Assembly: GCF_024198215.1 (NCBI RefSeq)
Contig: NZ_JAKCFA010000009.1
Coordinates: 372,001 to 436,000, forward strand
From: Myxococcus qinghaiensis
GTDB lineage: Bacteria; Myxococcota; Myxococcia; Myxococcales; Myxococcaceae
Length of the DNA: 64,000 nt
Direction: 5' to 3'
The position numbers were made by a program, and so were the translations under genes. Positions 9,213 to 16,930 of the stretch are shown here, piece after piece (within the stretch, counting starts at the first letter, position 1; every line of letters starts with the position of its first letter). The notes beneath the pieces were generated by a model. The model was not told where the DNA came from, made no database searches, and saw only the letters and a program-made list of their open reading frames with translations.

Positions 9213-9234
9213 TTGGCGCCATGCGATTGGCGCC
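9213..9234 (+). promoter_or_regulatory. Direct repeat upstream of the SDR-AraC operon
   Basis: TTGGCGCC occurs twice (9213-9220 and 9227-9234) with a 14-bp period, about 75 bp before the SDR start. AraC-family regulators commonly bind direct repeats, and one is encoded downstream. Function is inferred only. Confidence 0.3.
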
Positions 9235-9306
9235 CGTGTGGGGCGGTTCGTAACTCTTGGGCGTGGCCGAATTCACGGCGCGACGACGAAGAGAAGGAAG
9301 GTCCCC

Positions 9307-10191
9307 ATGTCGAAGGTCTGGCTCATCACTGGAAGCTCTCGCGGCCTTGGCCGTGATTTGGCGGAGGCCGTGCTGGCAGCCGGTCACCGGCTCGTGGCCA
9401 CGGCGCGCAAGCCGGAGCAACTGAAGGACCTGGTGGAGCGGTATGGCGACCGGGTGCGCGCGGTGGCGCTCGACGTGACGGACCCCGCCGCCGCGCGAGC
9501 GGCCATCGCGGAGGCGACCCGCGCCTTCGGGCGGCTGGACGTCGTCGTCAACAACGCGGGCTACGCCAACGTGGCCGCCATCGAGGACGTGGACGAGGCG
9601 GACTTCCGCGAGCAGTTCGAGACGAACTTCTTCGGGATGATGCATGTCACCCGCGCCGCCCTGCCGGTGCTCCGCGCGCAGAAGGACGGGCACATCATCC
9701 AGGTGTCCTCCATCGGCGGACGCCGAGGCTCGCCCGGACTGGCGTCATACCAGTCCGCGAAGTGGGCGATGGAAGGGTTCTCGGAGGTCCTCGCGCAGGA
9801 AGTGGCGCCGCTGGGCATCCGGGTGACCATCGTCGAGCCCGGGGGCATGCGCACCGACTGGGCCGGCTCGTCCATGCACGTCGGTGACATCAGCGACGCC
9901 TACAAGCCCACGGTGGGCGCCTTCACCCAGCACGTGCGACAGGGCGCGGACGGCCCGCGTGGAGACCCCGCCAAGGCCGCGAAGGCGATTCTCCAGATTG
10001 CCGACGAGCCGCGGCCACCCCTGCGCCTGCTGCTCGGGTCCGACGCCGTGTTCCTCGCGGAGGTCATCGTCCGGGAGCGCGCGGCGGAGGACTCCCGGTG
10101 GAAGCCGCTCAGCATCTCCACGGACGTTGATGGGCTGATTCCCTTCGCGGAGACTCCGGTCGCCCGGATGTTGGTGACCAAGAGGAACTGA
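9307..10191 (+). CDS. SDR family oxidoreductase
   Basis: Predicted 294 aa short-chain dehydrogenase/reductase. The NAD(P)-binding motif TGSSRGLG is at the extreme N-terminus, NNAGYAN follows near residue 80, and catalytic Ser and YxxxK (SYQSAKW) lie near 140-160. The sequence favours the classical SDR subfamily; substrate unknown. The ATG at 9307 has an excellent AAGGAAGG site 6 nt upstream. The AraC-type regulator starts one base after the stop codon, so the two are co-transcribed and the regulator likely controls this enzyme. Confidence 0.92.
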   Translation: MSKVWLITGSSRGLGRDLAEAVLAAGHRLVATARKPEQLKDLVERYGDRVRAVALDVTDPAAARAAIAEATRAFGRLDVVVNNAGYANVAAIEDVDEADFREQFETNFFGMMHVTRAALPVLRAQKDGHIIQVSSIGGRRGSPGLASYQSAKWAMEGFSEVLAQEVAPLGIRVTIVEPGGMRTDWAGSSMHVGDISDAYKPTVGAFTQHVRQGADGPRGDPAKAAKAILQIADEPRPPLRLLLGSDAVFLAEVIVRERAAEDSRWKPLSISTDVDGLIPFAETPVARMLVTKRN

Positions 10192-10192
10192 C

Positions 10193-11230
10193 GTGCCCGC
10201 CGACCTCGTCCCTGTTCCCAGTGTGCTGCTCGACCGCCTCGCCGCGCTCGGCGTGGAGGTCGAGCGCGTGCTGCGACACGCGGGCCTGGTCCGCTCGCGC
10301 TTCCAGGAGCCCAAGGCGCGCCTGACGACGCGGGAGTTCATGGCGTTCTGGCACGCAGTGGAGGCCGTAGGGGGCGGGAGGGACGTCGGCCTGCGCGTGG
10401 GCTCCGGGGCGAGACCCCACCACTTCGACGTCGCCTCCATGGCGGCGCTCCACGCACCCACGCTGGGCGAGGCCCTGGCGAAGCTCGCCCGCTACAAAGG
10501 CTTGGTCTGCCCGGAGGAGGTGACAGTCGAAGTCGTAAAGGGCGAGGCGCGCTTCCGGTTCCATTGGCTGCTGGCGGAGGGGCCCTTGCCCCTGTTCCTC
10601 GTCGACGCGACGTTCGCCTCCACGCTGGCGCTCGCGCGCAGAGGCACGGGCAAGTCGCTGGTGCCCCGACGCGTCGAGCTGGCGAGACGTCGCTCCGACG
10701 CGGAGCTGCTCACCCGCCACTTCGGCTGCAAGGTCCGGTTCGATGCGCCCGTGGACATGCTCGTGTTCGAGGCGAGCGCGCTCGACGAGCCCTTCCTCAC
10801 GCACAACGCGGACCTGCTGGCGATGCTGGTGCCCGGGCTGGAGCGGGAGAGGGAGCAGCGACAGCGACACACCGTGGCGGACGACGTGCGCCTGGCGTTG
10901 AGACGCCGCATGTGCGGCGAGCGTCCCTCCGTCGAGAAGGTCGCCGAGGAGCTGCACCTGAGCTCGCGCACGCTCCAGCGAAAGCTGGAGGCAGAAGGGA
11001 CGACGTACCAGCACCTGCTCGATGAAGTGCGCCACCAGTCCGCGCGCCAGCTGCTCGCGAGCACGGACCTGGACGCCAACGAGGTGGCGTTCCTGCTGGG
11101 CTTCGAGGAGCTGAACTCCTTCAGCCGCGCGTTCCAGGGCTGGGAGGGGACGACCCCGCTGCGCTGGCGTGGCGCCTCGCGCGAAGGGGCTGACGGGGCG
11201 GGCCGTCGAGCAAGCCGCACAGCGTCCTGA
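10193..11230 (+). CDS. AraC family transcriptional regulator
   Basis: Predicted 345 aa. The N-terminal two thirds match the arabinose-binding-like domain found in OruR/GliR-type AraC proteins. Residues about 235-325 form the double HTH DNA-binding domain, with VAEELHLSSRTLQRKL and VAFLLGFEELNSFSRAFQGW. It starts with GTG at 10193, with AGAGGA from the end of the SDR gene as ribosome-binding site. The last about 110 bp overlap, convergently, the 3' end of the MocR gene; both proteins have variable low-complexity tails there. Confidence 0.9.
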   Translation: MPADLVPVPSVLLDRLAALGVEVERVLRHAGLVRSRFQEPKARLTTREFMAFWHAVEAVGGGRDVGLRVGSGARPHHFDVASMAALHAPTLGEALAKLARYKGLVCPEEVTVEVVKGEARFRFHWLLAEGPLPLFLVDATFASTLALARRGTGKSLVPRRVELARRRSDAELLTRHFGCKVRFDAPVDMLVFEASALDEPFLTHNADLLAMLVPGLEREREQRQRHTVADDVRLALRRRMCGERPSVEKVAEELHLSSRTLQRKLEAEGTTYQHLLDEVRHQSARQLLASTDLDANEVAFLLGFEELNSFSRAFQGWEGTTPLRWRGASREGADGAGRRASRTAS

Positions 11231-12701
11231 CAGCGGCGCGGAGCCCGGCGGGGCTCGCCCCCGAGAACCCCAGCACCAACCCCTGCCGCCGCCCTCGCCC
11301 CAGGTAGAGCGGGGACAGTCGGCGCGCGCCCAGGCCCCGTGCGTCCGTCCGCTCAATCACAGCCACATCCTGGAGTCCTTCCGCCAGGAACGCCGTGACA
11401 TGCATCCCCGCCTCCGCCGCGCCGAGCTGCAATTCCCCCCGCGTCTCTCGCTCCAGGGCATCCAGGAGCGCGTCGCGGCGCTCCGCATAGACCAGACGCA
11501 TCTGCCGCAGGTGCGCGGCGTAGTGCCCTGACTCCATGAAGTGCGCCATCGCGGCCTGCGTGAGCGGAGGCGCATGGCCATCCGTGGCGGCGCGCGCGGC
11601 GGTGAAGGCGTCCACCAACGCCTCCGGGACGACGAGGAAGGCCAGTCGCAACGAAGGGAACATCACCTTGTTGAAGGTGCCCGCGTAGAGGACACGCCCC
11701 GCCACGTCCATGCCCTGAATCGCGGCGAGTGGCCGCGTCGCATAGCGGAACTCGCTGTCGTAGTCGTCCTCGAACAGCCACATCCCGGAGGCGCGCGCAT
11801 GCTCCAGCAGGGCCAGCCTTCGTGACAGGCTCATCGTCACGCCCAGCGGGTACTGGTGCGAAGGCGTGACATAGGCCAGCCGGGCCTTCGGCGCTCGCGC
11901 CAGCGCCACCTCCACGCGCGGGCCATTCCCGTCCACGGGGACCGGATGCAGGCGCGCGCCCGCGGACTCGAAGGCCACGCGGGCACCGAGATAGCCCGGC
12001 TCCTCCAGCCACACCCCATCCCCTTCATCGAGGAGAAGCCTGGCCGTCAGGTCCAGGGCCTGCTGTGTGCTCGCGAAGACCAGGACCTGGCGCCAGTCAC
12101 AACGCACGCCGCGAGCCGGCCCCAGGTGCGCCGCGATGGCCTCTCGCAGTGGACGAAAGCCCTCGGGCTCGCCAGCGGTCATCCGTCCCGGCTCCAGCAT
12201 GCGTGCCTGCTTCGCCACCGTGCGAGCCCACAGCGTCGTGGGAAAGAGCTCCAGCGCGGGCAGGCACGGCGTGAAGGGACGCACGTCACGCGGCTCGGCA
12301 GGAAGCACGTCGCTCGCCATGCGCCGCCCCCGCCGGGACAGCCCGCCCAGGCTCGCGGCCTTTGCGCCCCCGTGAGCAGGCACGAAGCGCGGCCCTCGAG
12401 CAGACACGGAGCGAGGCCCTCGAGCGTGGTCTGGCAACGCAACGACGCTGCCCGAGCCCACGCGTCGCTCCAGGAAGCCCTCCGCGTCGAGCTGCGCGAA
12501 GGCCTCCTCCACCGTCCCTCGTGAAATCCCCAGCTCCCGGGACAGCGTGCGCGTGGACGGCAGGCGGCTTCGGGGCGCGAGCGTCCCCGCGAGGATGGCC
12601 TCGCGCAGCCGCTCGTAGAGCTGTCGATGCAAGGGGCCCGCTTCCCTGCCCGCGTCCGGCATGAGGAACGGCAGCGACACACCCACGGAGCGCTTCGACA
12701 T
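11121..12701 (-). CDS. MocR/PdxR-type transcriptional regulator (GntR HTH plus aminotransferase-like domain)
   Basis: Predicted 526 aa. The N-terminal winged HTH of the GntR family (about residues 25-90) is followed by a linker and a fold-type I aminotransferase-like domain. The PLP lysine is in GTFNKVMFPSLRL. Such proteins sense PLP or amine ligands and regulate genes nearby. The start ATG at 12701 gives a normal N-terminus. It is divergent from the rhodanese gene, and the 142-bp spacer holds an inverted repeat likely to be its operator. The gene end overlaps the AraC gene by 110 bp, tail to tail. Confidence 0.9.
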   Translation of the reverse strand: MSKRSVGVSLPFLMPDAGREAGPLHRQLYERLREAILAGTLAPRSRLPSTRTLSRELGISRGTVEEAFAQLDAEGFLERRVGSGSVVALPDHARGPRSVSARGPRFVPAHGGAKAASLGGLSRRGRRMASDVLPAEPRDVRPFTPCLPALELFPTTLWARTVAKQARMLEPGRMTAGEPEGFRPLREAIAAHLGPARGVRCDWRQVLVFASTQQALDLTARLLLDEGDGVWLEEPGYLGARVAFESAGARLHPVPVDGNGPRVEVALARAPKARLAYVTPSHQYPLGVTMSLSRRLALLEHARASGMWLFEDDYDSEFRYATRPLAAIQGMDVAGRVLYAGTFNKVMFPSLRLAFLVVPEALVDAFTAARAATDGHAPPLTQAAMAHFMESGHYAAHLRQMRLVYAERRDALLDALERETRGELQLGAAEAGMHVTAFLAEGLQDVAVIERTDARGLGARRLSPLYLGRGRRQGLVLGFSGASPAGLRAAVRTLCGLLDGPPRQPLRARRHASAAGSSPPSPGTRG

Positions 12702-12752
12702 GCGCACTCTGTAGCCAGGGCTCCGGCCCACCACAACCCGAGCCCGGCTGAA

Positions 12753-12799
12753 AGTGGTCCAGTCCTCTGACACGGAATGGCGCTTTCATGTGGACCACT
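12753..12799. promoter_or_regulatory. Candidate MocR operator (inverted repeat)
   Basis: AGTGGTCC at 12753-12760 and its exact complement GGACCACT at 12792-12799 are separated by 31 bp in the mocR/rhodanese spacer. The geometry suits a dimeric MocR regulator bridging two half sites. Binding is inferred. Confidence 0.5.
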
Positions 12800-12843
12800 C
12801 CGGGAGCACTGTTGCCGGCATCGAAGCTCAGGGAGTCTCCGTC

Positions 12844-13299
12844 ATGACCACGCCCGCCACCCCGTTCTCCTTCGTTCTCGAAACCCCCGCTGCCCTGCCG
12901 GAGGAAGCACACCGTCACTTCCTCGCGAAGCTCTCCGTGGAGACGGACGCCGCCGACCTGCACCTGGATTTGGAGCGCGGCAAGAAGGGCTTCGTCGTCG
13001 TGGACGTCCGCTCGCCGGACGCCTACGCGGAGCGCCACATCCCCGGCGCCCTGAACCTGCCCGCGCGGACGCTCTCCGCCGCCACGACGGCGAACCTGAG
13101 CAAGGACGACGTCATCGTCACCTATTGCTGGAGCCCCGGATGCAACGGCTCCACCAAGGCCGCCGCGCGCCTGTCAGCGCTGGGCTTCCGCGTGAAGGAG
13201 CTCATCGGCGGAATCGAGTACTGGGTGAAGGAGGGCTACGCCACCGAAGGCACCGCGCCCCAGGGTCAGCCCGTCTACGCCGAGCGCCCGGCGCGCTGA
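12844..13299 (+). CDS. Rhodanese-like domain protein
   Basis: Predicted 151 aa single rhodanese domain: VVDVRSPDAYAERHIPGALNLP, then the active-site loop YCWSPGCNGSTKAA with a Cys at the catalytic place. It could transfer sulfane sulfur or act in sulfur or redox metabolism. The ATG at 12844 has AGGGAG 8 nt upstream; an earlier in-frame start would run through the inverted-repeat operator. The divergent MocR gene probably regulates it. Cytoplasmic, no signal peptide. Confidence 0.88.
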   Translation: MTTPATPFSFVLETPAALPEEAHRHFLAKLSVETDAADLHLDLERGKKGFVVVDVRSPDAYAERHIPGALNLPARTLSAATTANLSKDDVIVTYCWSPGCNGSTKAAARLSALGFRVKELIGGIEYWVKEGYATEGTAPQGQPVYAERPAR

Positions 13300-13327
13300 C
13301 CGAGCGAGGCCCGCGCGAAACAGCGGC

Positions 13328-14416
13328 TCAGTACACGCCGATGAGGATGACCTTCACGCGGGGATTGCCCAGGTACTCTTCCAGCCGCCACCGGCTGCGC
13401 AGCTCATCCTCGGGCAGGCCCAGGCCGGACTCCGGCGGCGCGTCCGCGCTGGCCAGCGCATCGCGCAGATGCGTCACCGCCCACGCGTCGAACTTGGGGT
13501 CGCCCGAGCCTTCCAGCACCTTGAGGTCCAGCAGCTTCCCGTCCCGCGCCTGCCGCACCTCCAGCACCGTGGCGAGCGCGAGCACCGGCGCGGTGACGTC
13601 CATCATGAACATGTTCGCCGCCCGCCCCGCCTCGACGGCCGCCGCCAGGCGGTTGCGCTGCTCCAGCCGCCTGTCCCTCTTCTCCGCCACATATGGCGAG
13701 CCCGTCTTCCCGAAGCGCTCGGTGGCCTCCACCTGCTCGCGCTTGAGACGCGAGCCCAGCACCTTCAGGTCCGGCGACGGCGGATTCACCAGCTTCTTGG
13801 CGAAGCGGTCCTGGAGGTTCGTGAAGTACGGATTCACCGCGCCGCTCTCCGCACGCGCCGTCGCACTCGCATCCGCCGCCCACCCATCCACCCGCTCCTT
13901 CGCCTCCGCCGCTTCCCGCTGAGCGATGGCGCGACGGTCCGGCACCGAGCCGTCATTGCGAAGCGTCGTGCCCGACTGAGCCGGCTTGCCCGGAGGCTCG
14001 CTGCCCCAGAGCCCCTTCGGCACGAGTGAAACCGTCGGCGGCGCGGCCCGGGTGGGCGCATCCTCCGGAGTGCCCGAGGGCTCCTGCTCCTTCGACGTGG
14101 CTCCAGGCGCCTCCGCGACGGCCGAGGGCGGCTCCTCCTTCTTCTTGCCCTCGGGCGTCCGCGCGATGTCCTCGGGTGGACGCTCCGTCCGACGCGGGGG
14201 TGGAGCACGCTCGGGCACGGGGGGCCGCGCGGCGGGGGCTGGAGCAGGTGGCGGCGCCGCGGGCGCCTTGGGCTCCAGGTAGACGAGCTCCAGCTCAGTC
14301 ACCGCGCTGGGACGCGATGGCGCGGCCGACCGCACTCGCGACAGCGCCAGGAAGAGCGCCGCGTGCACGAGCACGGAGACCACGACCGCAATCCACCACG
14401 ATGAACGCCGGGACAC
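13328..14416 (-). CDS. TonB-like energy transducer / TonB C-terminal domain protein
   Basis: Predicted 362 aa from a GTG at 14416. One N-terminal transmembrane helix (WWIAVVVSVLVHAALFLAL) is followed by a long Pro/Ala-rich periplasmic linker and a C-terminal TonB-like domain with APVLALATVLEVRQARDGKLLDLKVLEGSG. It should connect inner-membrane proton-motive force to outer-membrane receptors, or be a structural relative. GGAGG lies 12 nt before the GTG; a TTG at 14467 in the same frame would add 17 residues. No exbB/exbD is adjacent. Confidence 0.8.
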   Translation of the reverse strand: MSRRSSWWIAVVVSVLVHAALFLALSRVRSAAPSRPSAVTELELVYLEPKAPAAPPPAPAPAARPPVPERAPPPRRTERPPEDIARTPEGKKKEEPPSAVAEAPGATSKEQEPSGTPEDAPTRAAPPTVSLVPKGLWGSEPPGKPAQSGTTLRNDGSVPDRRAIAQREAAEAKERVDGWAADASATARAESGAVNPYFTNLQDRFAKKLVNPPSPDLKVLGSRLKREQVEATERFGKTGSPYVAEKRDRRLEQRNRLAAAVEAGRAANMFMMDVTAPVLALATVLEVRQARDGKLLDLKVLEGSGDPKFDAWAVTHLRDALASADAPPESGLGLPEDELRSRWRLEEYLGNPRVKVILIGVY

Positions 14417-14770
14417 CTTCAGAGTCTGCCTCCTGCCTCCCCCGAGGAGAAGCACCCTGACGTCCAAGCCCGATGACGTCCAGTCGCCCCCTTCCGCCGC
14501 CTCCCTGACGCGGGGGTCGCGTCACGGGCCACCACCCGAGTGGTTTCTCGTGGGAGTTCACGCTGGCCTGCCCCCGAGGCCGCTCTTTCTGCTCGCCCGG
14601 GTCCACGTGCGCCTCGACGGCGCGGACGCGCGCACCCACCCCTGAGCGTCACGCGTCGGCGGACGGACCGCCCGGCTGGCCGTCCGCTCTCCAGCCAGGA
14701 CGCCTCGTCATGGCGCCTGGGGAAGGCCATCCCCACCTTTGGGAAAGCCTTCTTGGAGGGAGCGCCAACC
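14417..14770. other. Intergenic region between the divergent TonB-like and Dps genes
   Basis: About 350 bp with no convincing gene. It holds an inverted repeat with perfect 8-bp arms (14659-14666 and 14680-14687) about 85 bp before the Dps start, possibly an operator. The Dps ribosome-binding site GGAGGGAG is at the right end. Confidence 0.4.
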
Positions 14771-15328
14771 ATGAACTTTCCCAGCCATGTGAATGTCCCC
14801 AGTGAGACGCGTGAGGAGATCATCGACCTGCTGAACAACCTGCTGGCCGACTCCATCGACCTGCACTGGCAAATCAAGCAAGCGCACTGGAACATCCGGG
14901 GTACCCACTTCTACAGCCGTCACCTGCTCTTCGACGACCTGGCCAAGCACGCGCGCAAGCAGGCCGACGAGTTCGCCGAGCGCGCCGGCACCCTGGGCGG
15001 CTACGCCGAGGGCACCATCCGGCTGGCCGCCAAGAACAGCGAGCTGCCCGAGTACGACCTCAAGGCCGTGGAGAGCGAGGACCACCTGAAGTGCCTCGTG
15101 GACCGCTTCGCGCGCTACGGCGCCTCCATCCGCGGCGGCATCCAGCGCTGCGATGAGCTGGAGGAGCCCATCACCGTGGACCTGCTCACCCAGGTTCTGG
15201 GCGACGTGGAGCTGGACATGTGGTTCCTGGAGAGCCACCTCAACGGCACCGCGCGCCCCACTCCGCGCGTCAAGGGCGGCCGCGACGAGTCCCGCTCCAG
15301 CGAGCCCACCCGGCCTCCGCACGCCTGA
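14771..15328 (+). CDS. dps: Dps family ferritin-like DNA-binding protein
   Basis: Predicted 185 aa. It is a ferritin-like four-helix protein with the Dps ferroxidase pattern: His residues in LHWQIKQAHWNIRG (His32, His39) and the partner acids in QADEFAER (Asp66, Glu70). Dps oxidises and stores iron and protects DNA from peroxide in stationary phase or starvation. The start has a strong GGAGGGAG site. The C-terminus carries about 20 extra charged and Pro-rich residues that could contact DNA. A long hairpin follows the gene. Confidence 0.93.
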   Translation: MNFPSHVNVPSETREEIIDLLNNLLADSIDLHWQIKQAHWNIRGTHFYSRHLLFDDLAKHARKQADEFAERAGTLGGYAEGTIRLAAKNSELPEYDLKAVESEDHLKCLVDRFARYGASIRGGIQRCDELEEPITVDLLTQVLGDVELDMWFLESHLNGTARPTPRVKGGRDESRSSEPTRPPHA

Positions 15329-15357
15329 GCCACGCCCGGCACCCTGAACTCCCTTCC

Positions 15358-15394
15358 CACGGGCCCGGCGCTTCCACGAGCGTCCGGGCCCGTG
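15358..15394 (+). terminator. Terminator-like hairpin after dps
   Basis: Perfect 11-bp arms CACGGGCCCGG (15358-15368) and CCGGGCCCGTG (15384-15394). The inner CGCT/AGCG can extend the stem. It lies 30 nt after the dps stop and before the next gene. No clear T-run follows. Confidence 0.6.
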
Positions 15395-15435
15395 TCGGCA
15401 TATAGAAGGCGACCTCGGAATCCAGAGGACGCCAC

Positions 15436-16296
15436 ATGAGCGCTGAGACACGGATGGACGGGAAGGTGTGCCTCATCACCGGGGCCACCGGCGGCATCGG
15501 CCTGGAGACGGCCAAGGCCCTAGGACGCCTGGGCGCCACGGTGGTGCTTGTCGGAAGGGCCCCCGCCCGCACCCAGGCCGCCGTGGACGCGGTGAACCAG
15601 TCCGTCGCGGGCGCGCGCGTCGACACGATTCTCGCGGACCTCAGCTCGCTGCAAGCCGTGCGTGCGCTGGCCGACACCTTCCGCTCGCGCTACTCGCGCC
15701 TGGACGTGCTGCTCAACAACGCGGGCCTCATCATCGACCGCCGCGAGGTGACGGTGGATGGGTTGGAGGCCACATTCGCCACCAACCACCTGGCGCCCTT
15801 CCTCCTGACGCACCTCTTGCTGGACACGCTCAAGGCCAGCGGCCCCGCGCGCGTCATCAACGTGTCGTCGGACGCGCACTACGTCGGCAAGCTCGACCTC
15901 ACCGACCTCCAGAGCGAGCGCCGCTACGACGGCTTCCGCGTCTACGCCACGTCCAAGCTGGCCAACATCCTGTTCACCCACTCGCTGGCGAAGCGGCTGG
16001 AGGGCACGCGCGTGACGACGAACGCGGTGCACCCCGGCACGGTGCGCTCGGGCTTCGGCCACAACACCCAGGGCTTCTTCCGCTGGGTTGTGAAGCTGGG
16101 CGGGCCGTTCTTCCTGTCCGCAAAGAGCGGCGCGCGAACCTCCATCTACCTGGCGTCCTCGCCGGAGGTGGACGGAGTCTCCGGGAAGTACTTCTTCCGT
16201 TGCCGGCAGAGGAAGCCGTCCGCCGCCGCGCGGGACGACGCCCTCGCCGAGCAGCTCTGGCGGGAAAGCGCGCGGCTCACGGGAGTCCAACCATGA
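15436..16296 (+). CDS. SDR family oxidoreductase (retinol-dehydrogenase-like)
   Basis: Predicted 286 aa. It has the cofactor motif TGATGGIG near residue 16, NNAG near 95, and the catalytic YATSK near residue 173. The segment FATNHLAPFLLTHLLLDTLK is typical of the retinol dehydrogenase/WWOX-like SDR group. Substrate unknown, cytoplasmic. Its stop overlaps the start of the glutathione S-transferase gene (ATGA), so the two are translationally coupled and may act on related compounds. Confidence 0.92.
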   Translation: MSAETRMDGKVCLITGATGGIGLETAKALGRLGATVVLVGRAPARTQAAVDAVNQSVAGARVDTILADLSSLQAVRALADTFRSRYSRLDVLLNNAGLIIDRREVTVDGLEATFATNHLAPFLLTHLLLDTLKASGPARVINVSSDAHYVGKLDLTDLQSERRYDGFRVYATSKLANILFTHSLAKRLEGTRVTTNAVHPGTVRSGFGHNTQGFFRWVVKLGGPFFLSAKSGARTSIYLASSPEVDGVSGKYFFRCRQRKPSAAARDDALAEQLWRESARLTGVQP

Positions 16297-16910
16297 TTGA
16301 CCTGTACACGTTCGCCACGCCCAACGGGCGCAAGGTTTCCATCGCCCTGGAGGAGCTGGGGCTGCCCTACACCGCGAAGTCGGTGAACATCGGCAAGGGC
16401 GAGCAGTTCAAGCCCGAGTTCCTGGCCATCAACCCCAACAACAAGATTCCCGCCATCGTCGACTCGGAGGGGCCGGGCGGCAGCCCCATCACCGTCTTCG
16501 AGTCGGGCGCCATCCTCCTGTACCTCGCGGAGAAGACGGGCCAGCTCATGCCCTCCAGCCTGCGCGGCAAGACGGAGGTGACGCAGTGGCTGATGTTCCA
16601 GATGGGCGGCGTGGGCCCCATGTTCGGCCAGCTCAACCACTTCGGCCGCTTCGCCTCCACCAAGATTCCCTACGCCATCGACCGCTACACCGAGGAGTCG
16701 AAGCGACTGCTCAAGGTGCTCGACGGGCAGCTCGGCAAGGGGGACTACGTGGCGGGCCGCTACTCCATCGCGGACATCGCCCTCTACCCGTGGGTCGCGG
16801 GCATGCGCTCTTACGTCCCGGAAATCTTCGCGGGCCTGGGCCAGGTGCCGCAGTGGCTGTCGCGCGTGGGTGACCGTCCCGCCGTGCAGCGCGGCATGAA
16901 GGTCCCCTGA
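16293..16910 (+). CDS. Glutathione S-transferase family protein
   Basis: Predicted 205 aa. The N-terminal thioredoxin-fold domain (FATPNGRKVSIALEELGLPY, then NPNNKIPAIVD and the glutathione-contact FESGAILLYLAEK) is followed by an all-helical C-terminal domain with YSIADIALYPWV. It resembles the Ure2p/YghU-like bacterial GSTs. The likely role is conjugation or reduction using glutathione or a similar thiol. It overlaps the SDR stop by 4 nt and is followed 20 bp later by selO. Confidence 0.92.
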   Translation: MIDLYTFATPNGRKVSIALEELGLPYTAKSVNIGKGEQFKPEFLAINPNNKIPAIVDSEGPGGSPITVFESGAILLYLAEKTGQLMPSSLRGKTEVTQWLMFQMGGVGPMFGQLNHFGRFASTKIPYAIDRYTEESKRLLKVLDGQLGKGDYVAGRYSIADIALYPWVAGMRSYVPEIFAGLGQVPQWLSRVGDRPAVQRGMKVP

Positions 16911-16930
16911 GCGTTACCGTTCCTCCCTCC

